Source: Chitinophaga lutea (lineage in GTDB: Bacteria > Bacteroidota > Bacteroidia > Chitinophagales > Chitinophagaceae). From it: a DNA stretch of 64,000 bases. Below are positions 15,859 through 23,594 of this stretch, in pieces (position 1 is the first letter of the stretch; each line of letters opens with the position of its first letter). A program made the translations under genes and the position numbers. The stretch covers positions 558,001 through 622,000 of the forward strand of contig NZ_RPDH01000001.1 of assembly GCF_003813775.1 (NCBI RefSeq), given 5' to 3'. The notes below the pieces were generated by a model. It was given only the letters and a program-made list of their open reading frames with translations. It was not told the DNA's origin and made no database searches.

Positions 15859-17124
15859 ATGCCGGCAGAAAAAATTCAGATGATTAACGGGCAGATCAAG
15901 GTCCCTGCCCATCCCATTATTCCGTTTATTATTGGCGACGGCATTGGTCCGGATATCTGGCGTGCCAGTGTAAGGGTATTTGATGCGGCCGTGGAAAAAG
16001 CCTACGGCGGTACGCGGAAAATCGAATGGAAGGAAGTACTGGCGGGCGAAAAGGCTTTCCAGGAAACCGGCGAATGGCTCCCGAAAACCACGCTCGACGC
16101 GTTGAAGGAGTACCTGGTATCGATCAAAGGCCCCCTCACCACCCCGGTAGGCGGCGGCATCCGCTCCCTGAACGTGGCCATGCGCCAGGAGCTGGACCTC
16201 TACGCCTGTGTGCGCCCGGTACGCTGGTTCAACAAAGTGCCCTCTCCCGTTAAACGCCCCGATAAGGTGGATATGGTGATTTTCCGCGAAAACACGGAAG
16301 ACATCTATGCCGGCATCGAATACATGTATGGCACCGAAGGCGCCAACAAACTCCTGAAATTCCTGCAGGAAGAGCTGGGTGTGAAGCAGATCCGCTTCCC
16401 CGAAACGTCTTCACTGGGTATCAAACCCGTGAGCAAGGAAGGTACGGAACGCCTCGTGCGCGCGGCCATCAGGTACGCTATCGAGCACAAACGCCCCACC
16501 GTGAGCCTGGTGCACAAAGGCAACATCATGAAATTCACCGAGGGCGGTTTCAAAAACTGGGGGTACGAACTCGCCGCCCGCGAATTCGGCGACTACGTGT
16601 ACACCTGGGAACAATGGGAAAAAACCAAAAAGGAAAAAGGCGAAGACGAAGCCAACCGCGAAATCAAGGTAGCGCAGGCCCACAATAAGATCATCATCAA
16701 CGATGTGATCGCCGACAACTTCCTCCAGCAGATACTGCTCGCCCCGCAGGACTACTCCGTGATCGCCACGCTCAACCTGAACGGCGACTACATTTCCGAC
16801 GCACTGGCGGCCGCAGTAGGCGGCATCGGCATCGCACCCGGCGGCAACATCAACTACGCCACCGGCCACGCCGTATTCGAAGCCACACACGGTACCGCGC
16901 CCCGCTTCGCCAACACGGACACCATGAACCCCTCTTCCGTGATCCTCTCCGGCGTGATGATGCTGGAATACATGGGCTGGAAAGAAGCGGCAGATATCAT
17001 CGTGGAAGGCCTCAGCACCGCCATTATGCGCAAAAGGGTGACCATCGACTTCTACAAACTGATGGACGACGCCACACTCGTAAAATGCAGCGAGTTCGCC
17101 GACGAAATCATCAAACAGCTTTAA
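15859..17124 (+). CDS. icd: NADP-dependent isocitrate dehydrogenase, bacterial (E. coli) type
   Basis: TCA-cycle enzyme converting isocitrate to 2-oxoglutarate with NADP, cytoplasmic, 421 aa. It belongs to the E. coli-like subfamily: [23 protein letters not shown] at the start, then [26 protein letters not shown] with the substrate-binding Ser103, the residue phosphorylated by AceK in E. coli. Catalytic Tyr and Lys regions ([24 protein letters not shown]) and Asp ligands ([10 protein letters not shown]) are all present. A second NADP isocitrate dehydrogenase of a different subfamily follows 127 bp downstream. No aceK gene is seen here. Confidence 0.96.
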   Translation: MPAEKIQMINGQIKVPAHPIIPFIIGDGIGPDIWRASVRVFDAAVEKAYGGTRKIEWKEVLAGEKAFQETGEWLPKTTLDALKEYLVSIKGPLTTPVGGGIRSLNVAMRQELDLYACVRPVRWFNKVPSPVKRPDKVDMVIFRENTEDIYAGIEYMYGTEGANKLLKFLQEELGVKQIRFPETSSLGIKPVSKEGTERLVRAAIRYAIEHKRPTVSLVHKGNIMKFTEGGFKNWGYELAAREFGDYVYTWEQWEKTKKEKGEDEANREIKVAQAHNKIIINDVIADNFLQQILLAPQDYSVIATLNLNGDYISDALAAAVGGIGIAPGGNINYATGHAVFEATHGTAPRFANTDTMNPSSVILSGVMMLEYMGWKEAADIIVEGLSTAIMRKRVTIDFYKLMDDATLVKCSEFADEIIKQL

Positions 17125-17131
17125 TACCGCC

Positions 17132-17181
17132 ATACGGATAACGGATATGGATATAGAAATTCTTTAATTCGTTATCCGTAT
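17132..17181. repeat. 12-bp inverted repeat between the two isocitrate dehydrogenase genes
   Basis: ATACGGATAACG (17132-17143) and CGTTATCCGTAT (17170-17181) are perfect inverted copies, extendable by three more pairs including one G-U, around a 26-nt AT-rich centre. No U-run follows directly. It may be a terminator for icd, a stability hairpin, or an operator for the second gene. Confidence 0.5.
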
Positions 17182-17251
17182 TTGAAATTCGAAATTGACT
17201 TTTGTATATTTCGTGTTTACTATCAGCACATATTAAAAAAACATTACATCG

Positions 17252-18484
17252 ATGTCACAAAAAATCAAAGTTGCAAACCCTGTGGTTGAACTGGATGGCG
17301 ACGAAATGACGCGAATCATCTGGAAGTTTATTAAGGACAAACTGATCATTCCATATCTCGATTTAGATATCAAATATTTCGATCTCGGCATGGAGCACAG
17401 GGATGCCACCAACGACCAGGTAACCATCGACGCCGCCAACGCCATCAAACAATACAATGTAGGCATCAAATGCGCTACCATTACGCCTGACGAGCAACGC
17501 GTGGAGGAATTCAAGCTGAAACAGATGTGGAAATCACCGAACGGCACCATCCGTAACATCCTCGATGGCACCGTGTTCCGCGAGCCCATCGTGATGAAGA
17601 ACGTGCCCCGGCTCGTTCCCAACTGGACGGCGCCCATCTGCATCGGCCGTCACGCGTTCGGCGACCAGTACCGCGCTACCGACTTCGTGGTAAAAGGCAA
17701 AGGCAAGCTCACCATCAAATTCGAAGGCGAGAACGGCGAAGTGATCGAGCATGAAGTGTACCAGTTCAAAGGCGACGGCGTTGCCCTGGCCATGTACAAC
17801 ACCGACGAATCCATCCGTGGTTTCGCCCGTGCATGTTTCAACCAGGCGCTGCTGAAAAAATGGCCGCTGTACCTGAGCACCAAAAACACCATCCTGAAAA
17901 AGTACGATGGCCGTTTCAAAGATATTTTCGAAGAAACCTACCAGAAAGAATTCAAAGCCGAGTTCGACAAAGCGGGCCTCACTTATGAGCACCGCCTCAT
18001 CGACGACATGGTGGCCAGCGCCCTGAAATGGAACGGCAACTTTGTGTGGGCCTGTAAAAACTACGATGGCGACGTACAGTCAGACACCGTGGCGCAGGGC
18101 TTCGGTTCTCTCGGCCTGATGACCTCCACCCTGGTGACGCCCGATGGCAAAACCATGGAAGCGGAAGCAGCGCACGGTACCGTTACCCGTCACTACCGCG
18201 ACCACCAGGCGGGCAAACCCACTTCCACCAACCCGATCGCTTCCATTTTCGCATGGACGCGCGGCCTGGAGTTCCGTGGCAAGCTGGACAATAACCAGGA
18301 GCTGATCAACTTCTGCCAGGCGCTGGAGCAGGTTTGTATCGAAACCGTGGAAAGCGGCAAGATGACCAAAGACCTCGCGGTTTGTATCCACGGCAACAAA
18401 GTGGAGCATGGTAAACACTACCTGTACACCGAGGAGTTCCTGGAAGCGCTGGATACCGCGCTGAAAGCCAAACTGAACAAATAG
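17252..18484 (+). CDS. NADP-dependent isocitrate dehydrogenase, eukaryotic-like homodimeric type
   Basis: Second isocitrate dehydrogenase, 410 aa, of the subfamily that includes human IDH1/IDH2: [96 protein letters not shown] and [35 protein letters not shown]. All substrate and metal residues of the family appear intact, so it should be active. It is much diverged from the neighbouring icd and is not its recent duplicate. A strong terminator follows its stop. Confidence 0.96.
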   Translation: MSQKIKVANPVVELDGDEMTRIIWKFIKDKLIIPYLDLDIKYFDLGMEHRDATNDQVTIDAANAIKQYNVGIKCATITPDEQRVEEFKLKQMWKSPNGTIRNILDGTVFREPIVMKNVPRLVPNWTAPICIGRHAFGDQYRATDFVVKGKGKLTIKFEGENGEVIEHEVYQFKGDGVALAMYNTDESIRGFARACFNQALLKKWPLYLSTKNTILKKYDGRFKDIFEETYQKEFKAEFDKAGLTYEHRLIDDMVASALKWNGNFVWACKNYDGDVQSDTVAQGFGSLGLMTSTLVTPDGKTMEAEAAHGTVTRHYRDHQAGKPTSTNPIASIFAWTRGLEFRGKLDNNQELINFCQALEQVCIETVESGKMTKDLAVCIHGNKVEHGKHYLYTEEFLEALDTALKAKLNK

Positions 18485-18506
18485 ATTGTTATACAGCTGA
18501 TAACGA

Positions 18507-18541
18507 GCACGTCCCGCCTCACCGCGGGACGTGCTTTTTTT
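18507..18541 (+). terminator. Rho-independent terminator after the second isocitrate dehydrogenase
   Basis: GCACGTCCCGC (18507-18517) pairs perfectly with GCGGGACGTGC (18524-18534) around a 6-nt loop, followed by TTTTTTT (18535-18541). Confidence 0.95.
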
Positions 18542-18582
18542 ACGCCCGGCCGACCCTTCAGGCCACCATAGCCCCGCTCATC

Positions 18583-18622
18583 AGAAAGTGAACGAAAGTG
18601 TTCGTTTACTTTCTTACATTTA
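18583..18622 (+). promoter_or_regulatory. Operator-like inverted repeat on the tlpA promoter
   Basis: AGAAAGTGAACGAA (18583-18596), spacer AGTG, and TTCGTTTACTTTCT (18601-18614) form 14-bp arms with one mismatch. The near-consensus -7 TACATTTA (18615-18622) directly abuts the right arm, and the ATG follows 21 bp later. The size and GTTCGTTTAC core resemble TetR-family operators. Confidence 0.5.
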
Positions 18623-18643
18623 AGGGGTCAAAACCAAACCATC

Positions 18644-19774
18644 ATGAAAAAAAGCCATTTTCTCCCCGCGCTGCTGCTGATGCCCGCGCTGGCGAGCGCA
18701 CAAACCCAGTTCACCGTTAAAGGCAAAGTAGGGCAGCACAATACGCCCGCCAAAGTTTTCCTCCGCTACCCGCAGGACGGCAAGCTGGTAAGCGACTCTG
18801 CCGACCTGGTGAACGGTACCTTCCAGTTTACCGGCACCGTTGCCGAACCGGTCAATGCTACCCTGCTCCTCCGTCACACTCCCGCCGATTCACGTGCGGC
18901 CATGAATGCGGAGAGCGTTAAGCTCTACCTCGAAAGCGGTGTAGTGAATGTAGAAAGCGCCGATTCAATGAAATTCGCCAAGGTGAAAGGCGGTCCGGTG
19001 AATGCAGACAGCAAAGCGCTGCAAACCGCCCTGGAACCGAACGAGCAGAAGTTCAAAGCGCTGGATGCCGAATACTATGCAAAACCCGAAGCGGAACGTA
19101 AAGACAAAGATTTCATCGCTTCCCTGCAGGAAAAAGGCAAAGGTTATTTCGAAGAGCGGAAAGCCATCCTGAAGAAATTTTTCGAAACGAACAACAAATC
19201 CGTAGTGGCGCTGAATGCACTGAAAGAATACGCCGGCGGCGCACCGGAATACGGCGACATACAACCGCTGTTCGCCAAACTCGCCCCGGCCGTTCGTGAC
19301 GGCAAAAGCGGCAAGGCGTATGCAGAACAGCTGGAAAGAATCAAAGCGGTATCCATCGGCGCCGTGGCGCCTGCCTTCACACAAAACGACCCCGAAGGCA
19401 AACCCGTATCGCTGGCTTCCTTCCGCGGCAAATATGTGCTGATCGACTTCTGGGCCAGCTGGTGCGGCCCCTGCCGTGCTGAAAACCCGCACGTGGTGAA
19501 AGCGTATAACGAATACAAAGACAAAAACTTCACCATCCTCGGCGTTTCGCTCGACCAGCCGGATGCCAAAGACAAATGGCTGAAAGCGATCGCGGACGAT
19601 AACCTCACCTGGACGCAGGTATCCGACCTGGCTTTCTGGGACAATGCTGCCGCCAAACTCTATGCGGTACGTTCCATCCCGCAGAATTTCCTGATCGACC
19701 CGAACGGCGTCATCATCGGTAAAAACCTGAGAGGCGAAGGCCTGACCAAAAAACTGCAGGAAGTAATCAAGTAG
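18644..19774 (+). CDS. TlpA-family thiol-disulfide oxidoreductase with DUF4369 N-terminal domain
   Basis: A 376-aa exported thioredoxin-like protein. Signal peptide: residues 1-19 (MKKSHFLPALLLMPALASA). A DUF4369 beta domain (about 22-110; FTVKGKVGQHNTPAKVFLRY) and a helical linker precede the AhpC/TSA-thioredoxin domain (about 238-376), with active site WCGPC (Cys274, Cys277) and cis-Pro region RSIPQNFLIDPNGVII. The normal role is reduction of periplasmic disulfides, for example in cytochrome c maturation or redox defence. A paralogue with CSPC is encoded at 36681. The promoter carries an operator-like inverted repeat. Confidence 0.92.
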   Translation: MKKSHFLPALLLMPALASAQTQFTVKGKVGQHNTPAKVFLRYPQDGKLVSDSADLVNGTFQFTGTVAEPVNATLLLRHTPADSRAAMNAESVKLYLESGVVNVESADSMKFAKVKGGPVNADSKALQTALEPNEQKFKALDAEYYAKPEAERKDKDFIASLQEKGKGYFEERKAILKKFFETNNKSVVALNALKEYAGGAPEYGDIQPLFAKLAPAVRDGKSGKAYAEQLERIKAVSIGAVAPAFTQNDPEGKPVSLASFRGKYVLIDFWASWCGPCRAENPHVVKAYNEYKDKNFTILGVSLDQPDAKDKWLKAIADDNLTWTQVSDLAFWDNAAAKLYAVRSIPQNFLIDPNGVIIGKNLRGEGLTKKLQEVIK

Positions 19775-19792
19775 TTTTTGATAATTTGCATG

Positions 19793-19826
19793 AACAGGCT
19801 GCCTTTTCCAATCAAGGCAGCCTGTT
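19793..19826 (+). terminator. Rho-independent terminator after tlpA
   Basis: Perfect 13-bp stem AACAGGCTGCCTT (19793-19805) / AAGGCAGCCTGTT (19814-19826) with an 8-nt loop, followed by CTGTTTTA. About 150 bp between this and the next terminator hold no gene I can support. Confidence 0.8.
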
Positions 19827-19979
19827 CTGTTTTATAACAATGCTGTATGTGCCTGAAAGTGGCGGCCACACAGCGAATGGGCCCTTGCAAAAACGCAACA
19901 GGCCCTGCCGCCGAGGAAAGCAAACCCTGATAACTGGCGGTGTGCGCACCGATAAACAACCAGCTGTGTGCAAAAAAAA

Positions 19980-20002
19980 GCCGGTATCTCCAGGATACCG
20001 GC
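19980..20002 (-). terminator. Rho-independent terminator of the L,D-transpeptidase gene
   Basis: GCCGGTATC (19980-19988) pairs with GATACCGGC (19994-20002) around 5 nt. The plus-strand A-run 19972-19979 becomes the U-run for the minus-strand gene that ends at 20038. Confidence 0.85.
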
Positions 20003-20037
20003 CTTAATAAAATATCTGAATACCCGGAATATTCGCT

Positions 20038-21684
20038 TTAACGGAAATACGTCATCAGCTTTTTATCTTCCCCGTACACGTCTTCATAAAACTGCATCTT
20101 CCCGTCTCTCAGTTCCGCCGTGAAATAACGGATGTAAATCGGCAGGCGCTTGTGCATGGTGTATTGTTTCTGCTGCTCGTTGTCGAGCCAGGTGCGCACA
20201 CTGTCGCGGATAGCGGGCCGGGGATCGGCGCGCACCATGTACATGGCCAGGCTGTCCCACTGTTGCACCCGCACGCAGCCATGACTCAACGCACGGTTAG
20301 AGTTGCTGAAAAGCCCGCGGGCATTGGTATCGTGCAGGTATACGCTGTATTTGTTCATGAAATTGAACTTCATCACACCGAGCGAATTATCCAGGCCATC
20401 CATCTGCCGCAGCACATATGGAAAATAGTTTTTGCTGAGCCTGCTCCAGTTGATCGTATCGGGACTCACTACGTTACCCCGGTGGTCCACTACCTCGAGG
20501 TTTTTCTCCGCGAGGTAGCCCACATTCTTTTTGATCTGCGGCAGCATTTCCTTAAACACGATGCTGTAAGGAACGCGCCAGTACGGGTACAGCACAAAGT
20601 TGGTCATGACCGAGTTCAGCACCGGCGTGCGCGTGCGTGGCGTACCTACGATCACGCGCGATTCAAGCACCATCGTATCGCGCTCCATCACGTTCAGGCG
20701 GAAGGCGGGTATATTGACGAGCAGATAACGTTCGGGGAGGGAATCGGGGAACTTCCGCCAGCGGTCCATATTGAGGCCCGCCTGCAGCAGCCAGTCTTCA
20801 GGCTGTTTGTTCAGCGTCTGGATAGTGCGTTTGCCGGCCACGCCATCGGGGTAAATATTAAACTCCCGCTGAAATGCTTTCACCGCGTTTTTTAATCCGG
20901 CGGTATCGGTCGCCGGCATGCCGGTGGTATCGTACAGCCCGGCAGCCATCAGCCTCATGGCGAGCAGGCGGCGGAATTGCAGGGTGTCGGTATATGTCTG
21001 GGGAAGTGTGTCCCATTGTTTGCCGCCGTATTGCGATTTAAACAGCTGGATGCCCTCTTTCAGCTCCACGTAGCCCGTATGCACCGGCTCACGCTGTTGC
21101 AGGGTGGCGCTCACGTCGCCCTGCCGCAACGCCTCCTTCAGGAAACCGGCCAGTACCGTGTCGGAATAAGCGGAATCGCTGCGCAGGGTGATGCTGTCTC
21201 GCGGCGCGATGCCGTAATGCAGGTCACTGGCCATTTTCACAAACGCATCGGTGAGCAGCACATCCATTTTCGCCCAGAGCGCGGCATCTTTCCGCGAACG
21301 ATCCAGTTGCTGCTGAACACCCTCGAGCGCGGCTTTGTGATAACGCGCGGGCGGCAGGCCGTAGTTATCGGCGTTTTTGATCCAGTCGAGCAGGCTGAAC
21401 ACCGACTTGTGCATGCGGCCATTGTCCGACCAGATGGCTGCGCCCTGATGTTGTGCGTAAGCGTATTGCAATGCGGACAAACGGAAGGCGGCCACACTGT
21501 CTTCCATCAACCCGTCGTTACCGGCAATATATTCCAGGCGTTCGGCCACCTGTGCCGCCACTACTTCATTCAGCTGACGCGGATCCTGTACGATTTGCTG
21601 CTGTTTGGGTTGTCCTTTTTTACGGCCACAGGCCGCGATGCCAATGATGATCAGTAAAATCCATCCTGCTCTCAAGTAATTCAT
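20038..21684 (-). CDS. L,D-transpeptidase lipoprotein (YcbB/LdtD-like)
   Basis: Periplasmic peptidoglycan cross-linking enzyme, 548 aa. Lipoprotein signal: WILLIIIGIAACG, lipidated at the Cys of IAAC. A helical scaffold region (about 35-240) precedes a peptidoglycan-binding motif (about 262-300; NAVKAFQREFNIYPDGVAGKRTIQTLN) and the YkuD catalytic domain (about 330-500), with SHGCVRVQQW and nucleophile Cys470. A long insertion before the catalytic motif (NVGYLAEKNLEVVDHRGNVV onward) is the capping loop typical of YcbB. It should form 3-3 cross-links or attach proteins to peptidoglycan. Monocistronic. Confidence 0.93.
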   Translation of the reverse strand: MNYLRAGWILLIIIGIAACGRKKGQPKQQQIVQDPRQLNEVVAAQVAERLEYIAGNDGLMEDSVAAFRLSALQYAYAQHQGAAIWSDNGRMHKSVFSLLDWIKNADNYGLPPARYHKAALEGVQQQLDRSRKDAALWAKMDVLLTDAFVKMASDLHYGIAPRDSITLRSDSAYSDTVLAGFLKEALRQGDVSATLQQREPVHTGYVELKEGIQLFKSQYGGKQWDTLPQTYTDTLQFRRLLAMRLMAAGLYDTTGMPATDTAGLKNAVKAFQREFNIYPDGVAGKRTIQTLNKQPEDWLLQAGLNMDRWRKFPDSLPERYLLVNIPAFRLNVMERDTMVLESRVIVGTPRTRTPVLNSVMTNFVLYPYWRVPYSIVFKEMLPQIKKNVGYLAEKNLEVVDHRGNVVSPDTINWSRLSKNYFPYVLRQMDGLDNSLGVMKFNFMNKYSVYLHDTNARGLFSNSNRALSHGCVRVQQWDSLAMYMVRADPRPAIRDSVRTWLDNEQQKQYTMHKRLPIYIRYFTAELRDGKMQFYEDVYGEDKKLMTYFR

Positions 21685-21837
21685 GCGGGTAACGATCTGT
21701 TATTATTCATCGAATGTAGAATAAATTACAAATACCGTGCAGGAATTAACGTGTTATTTACAATTGGGGCGGCGGCGTTTCATTCACAGCCTGGTATAAT
21801 CGACGTGACGCAGGAAACGAACCGGTCACGCAACAAA

Positions 21838-21864
21838 AAAGGCTCCGCGAAAACGGGAGCCTTT
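21838..21864 (-). terminator. Rho-independent terminator of the His/Met-rich barrel gene
   Basis: AAAGGCTCC (21838-21846) pairs with GGAGCCTTT (21856-21864). The plus-strand A-run just left of the stem (21835-21840) gives the U-run on the minus strand. Confidence 0.85.
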
Positions 21865-21882
21865 CAAATATCGTTTGTTGGT

Positions 21883-23361
21883 TTACCGGTGTAGCGCGGG
21901 ACTGATACGCAGATACACCTGAGCGCTCAGCGGGTTCTTTCCATAAATGCCGTACAACGCCTTATCTTCCACATTCAATGTACCCTGTGCGCCCACAGCG
22001 AGGTTGGTTTTCCACACTGTTGCCAGCGTGCGCGCATACCCTACCGTAAAGGCATGTACGTTGAATTTTCCGTGGGGAACCTGCTCTTCCAGCTGCAGCT
22101 CATGGCTCGATTTTTCCACGAACTCGTATCGCCCGTACACCGCGTTTTTCTGCAGCTGCAAATTGCTTTCCAGCAGAAAGGAGTGCTCCTTGCCGCCGTG
22201 GCTTTTGCTATTCAGGCCCCACACCGCAGCGGAAGCGACAAAATTGCCCGGCTGCCTGAACTGTGCGGTGTGAATGGCGGAAGCGGTGGTACGGGTAACG
22301 TTCTCATCGGGCTCCAGTCCTTCGGGGCTGTGCACGAAGGCCTGTGAGAACTGCAGGGCCCACTGCCGGGACGGGTTGTAGCTGACGCGATAGGCATAAC
22401 TGTCGAACAGCGGTTTATCGAAGTTATAACGGTCTTCATCCGGTTCGCGCCCGGTGAAGCTGGAGAATTCCGCTTTTATTTGTTTGTACCGGAAACCCAG
22501 CGTGCCCACGCCGAAAGTGATGTGCGTTGCGTCCTGCCAGTGGTGGCCCAGCGGCGCATCGGGGTTATTCATGGATGATACGCGGTGCATGAAAGCCGGT
22601 GCGCTGATGGCCGGTTCACCGGGATAACCGATATAGGCGTATACATCCATGTCTTTATTGATTGCGTGGGTATACCCCACACTCAAAGCTGCAAACATAT
22701 CGTGCGGGTGCTGACGGTCAACCAGCGGTTTGCCCTGCCAGGTTTCCCCGCTCTGGAACAGCAACGGGTAACCCTCGCCGCCCATCACCGCCCGGTCGAA
22801 GCTCAGCATAACGGTTGCATTCAAGAGGCCTTTTTTACCTACGCGATGGTTCATCATCCCCATCACCCAGTTCGGTGCATCGAATTTGGCAGCGCCGCGG
22901 GAGCCTTTTGCCGTGAAGTCCGTGGAAGTATACCGGAGAAACACGTTGCCGTGAAACATGAAAGAGGTTTTGCCTTTCTGCGCCATATACATATACATGG
23001 GCGTATTATCCGTCAGCCAGCTGGTACCGGAACCGTTACGGTTCATCGGCAGGTTCAGCGAATATGCGCTGGTCATTTCGTGCATGCTGTGATCTTCCTG
23101 CTGTATCTGGTGCATGCTGTGATCTTCGGCAGGCATGGTATCCTTTTTTGCAGGCGGATGTCCCTGATGTTCCTGTTTCCGGAGAGGTACCGTATCTTTT
23201 GTGGCCGGTTGATGGTCTTTATGTTGTTGCGTAGTTTTTTGTTGCGCCGGCTTTTTTACCGGTTTAGTTTCCCTTTTTACCGGTTGATGGTGCTCGTGCT
23301 GCGCCTGTGCGCTGCCTGCCAGTATGAAGAGCATAACTAACAGTCCTGTTAACCTTTTCAT
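21883..23361 (-). CDS. Outer-membrane protein with secreted His/Met-rich N-terminal region
   Basis: A 492-aa exported protein. Signal peptide MKRLTGLLVMLFILAGSAQA. Residues 21-95 form a low-complexity charged tail rich in His, Lys and Met (HEHHQP, QQHKDHQP, and two DHSMH motifs at about 82-93). The rest (about 100-492) alternates aromatic and polar residues and looks like an outer-membrane beta-barrel, ending in RISPALHR. His-Met motifs such as DHSMH are typical of copper-binding tails. The gene is divergent from the copper ATPase gene ccoI, supporting a role in periplasmic copper handling, an inference. I do not recognise a named family. Confidence 0.7.
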   Translation of the reverse strand: MKRLTGLLVMLFILAGSAQAQHEHHQPVKRETKPVKKPAQQKTTQQHKDHQPATKDTVPLRKQEHQGHPPAKKDTMPAEDHSMHQIQQEDHSMHEMTSAYSLNLPMNRNGSGTSWLTDNTPMYMYMAQKGKTSFMFHGNVFLRYTSTDFTAKGSRGAAKFDAPNWVMGMMNHRVGKKGLLNATVMLSFDRAVMGGEGYPLLFQSGETWQGKPLVDRQHPHDMFAALSVGYTHAINKDMDVYAYIGYPGEPAISAPAFMHRVSSMNNPDAPLGHHWQDATHITFGVGTLGFRYKQIKAEFSSFTGREPDEDRYNFDKPLFDSYAYRVSYNPSRQWALQFSQAFVHSPEGLEPDENVTRTTASAIHTAQFRQPGNFVASAAVWGLNSKSHGGKEHSFLLESNLQLQKNAVYGRYEFVEKSSHELQLEEQVPHGKFNVHAFTVGYARTLATVWKTNLAVGAQGTLNVEDKALYGIYGKNPLSAQVYLRISPALHR

Positions 23362-23462
23362 ATTTGCCCGTTTTTATTTACAGCAATTCTTCTTTACAAA
23401 TAACGACCGGATGAACCGGAGTATACTCATCGCTATCTTTCCCATTAGTACCAAGGTTTATG

Positions 23463-23470
23463 CAAAGGTA
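23463..23470 (-). promoter_or_regulatory. -7 promoter element of the His/Met-rich barrel gene
   Basis: CAAAGGTA on the plus strand reads TACCTTTG on the minus strand, a perfect TAnnTTTG match about 100 bp upstream of the start at 23361. Confidence 0.55.
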
Positions 23471-23524
23471 GGCCCCTTTTCCCCACCGGTTCTTATATAA
23501 TTATGGGAATGTATTACAGGATTA

Positions 23525-23590
23525 TTGACCGGTATCATTTTTCCCCTTGACGCGCCTCATCGGCCGGGAAACGGCCGTAGCTTACTTTTG
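23525..23590 (+). promoter_or_regulatory. ccoI promoter with FNR-type box
   Basis: TTGACCGGTATCAT (23525-23538) matches the FNR half-sites TTGAT-N4-ATCAA at 8 of 10 positions. TACTTTTG (23583-23590) is a TAnnTTTG -7 element ending 4 bp before the ATG at 23595. The box centre then lies about 62 bp upstream of the expected start of transcription, the class I activator distance. The transcript would be nearly leaderless. Confidence 0.6.
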
Positions 23591-23594
23591 GCCC

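Noticed and set aside
17132-17181. The inverted repeat between the isocitrate dehydrogenases as a transposon end or attachment site
   Set aside because: No transposase, no target duplication and both flanking genes are intact. A hairpin or operator is simpler.
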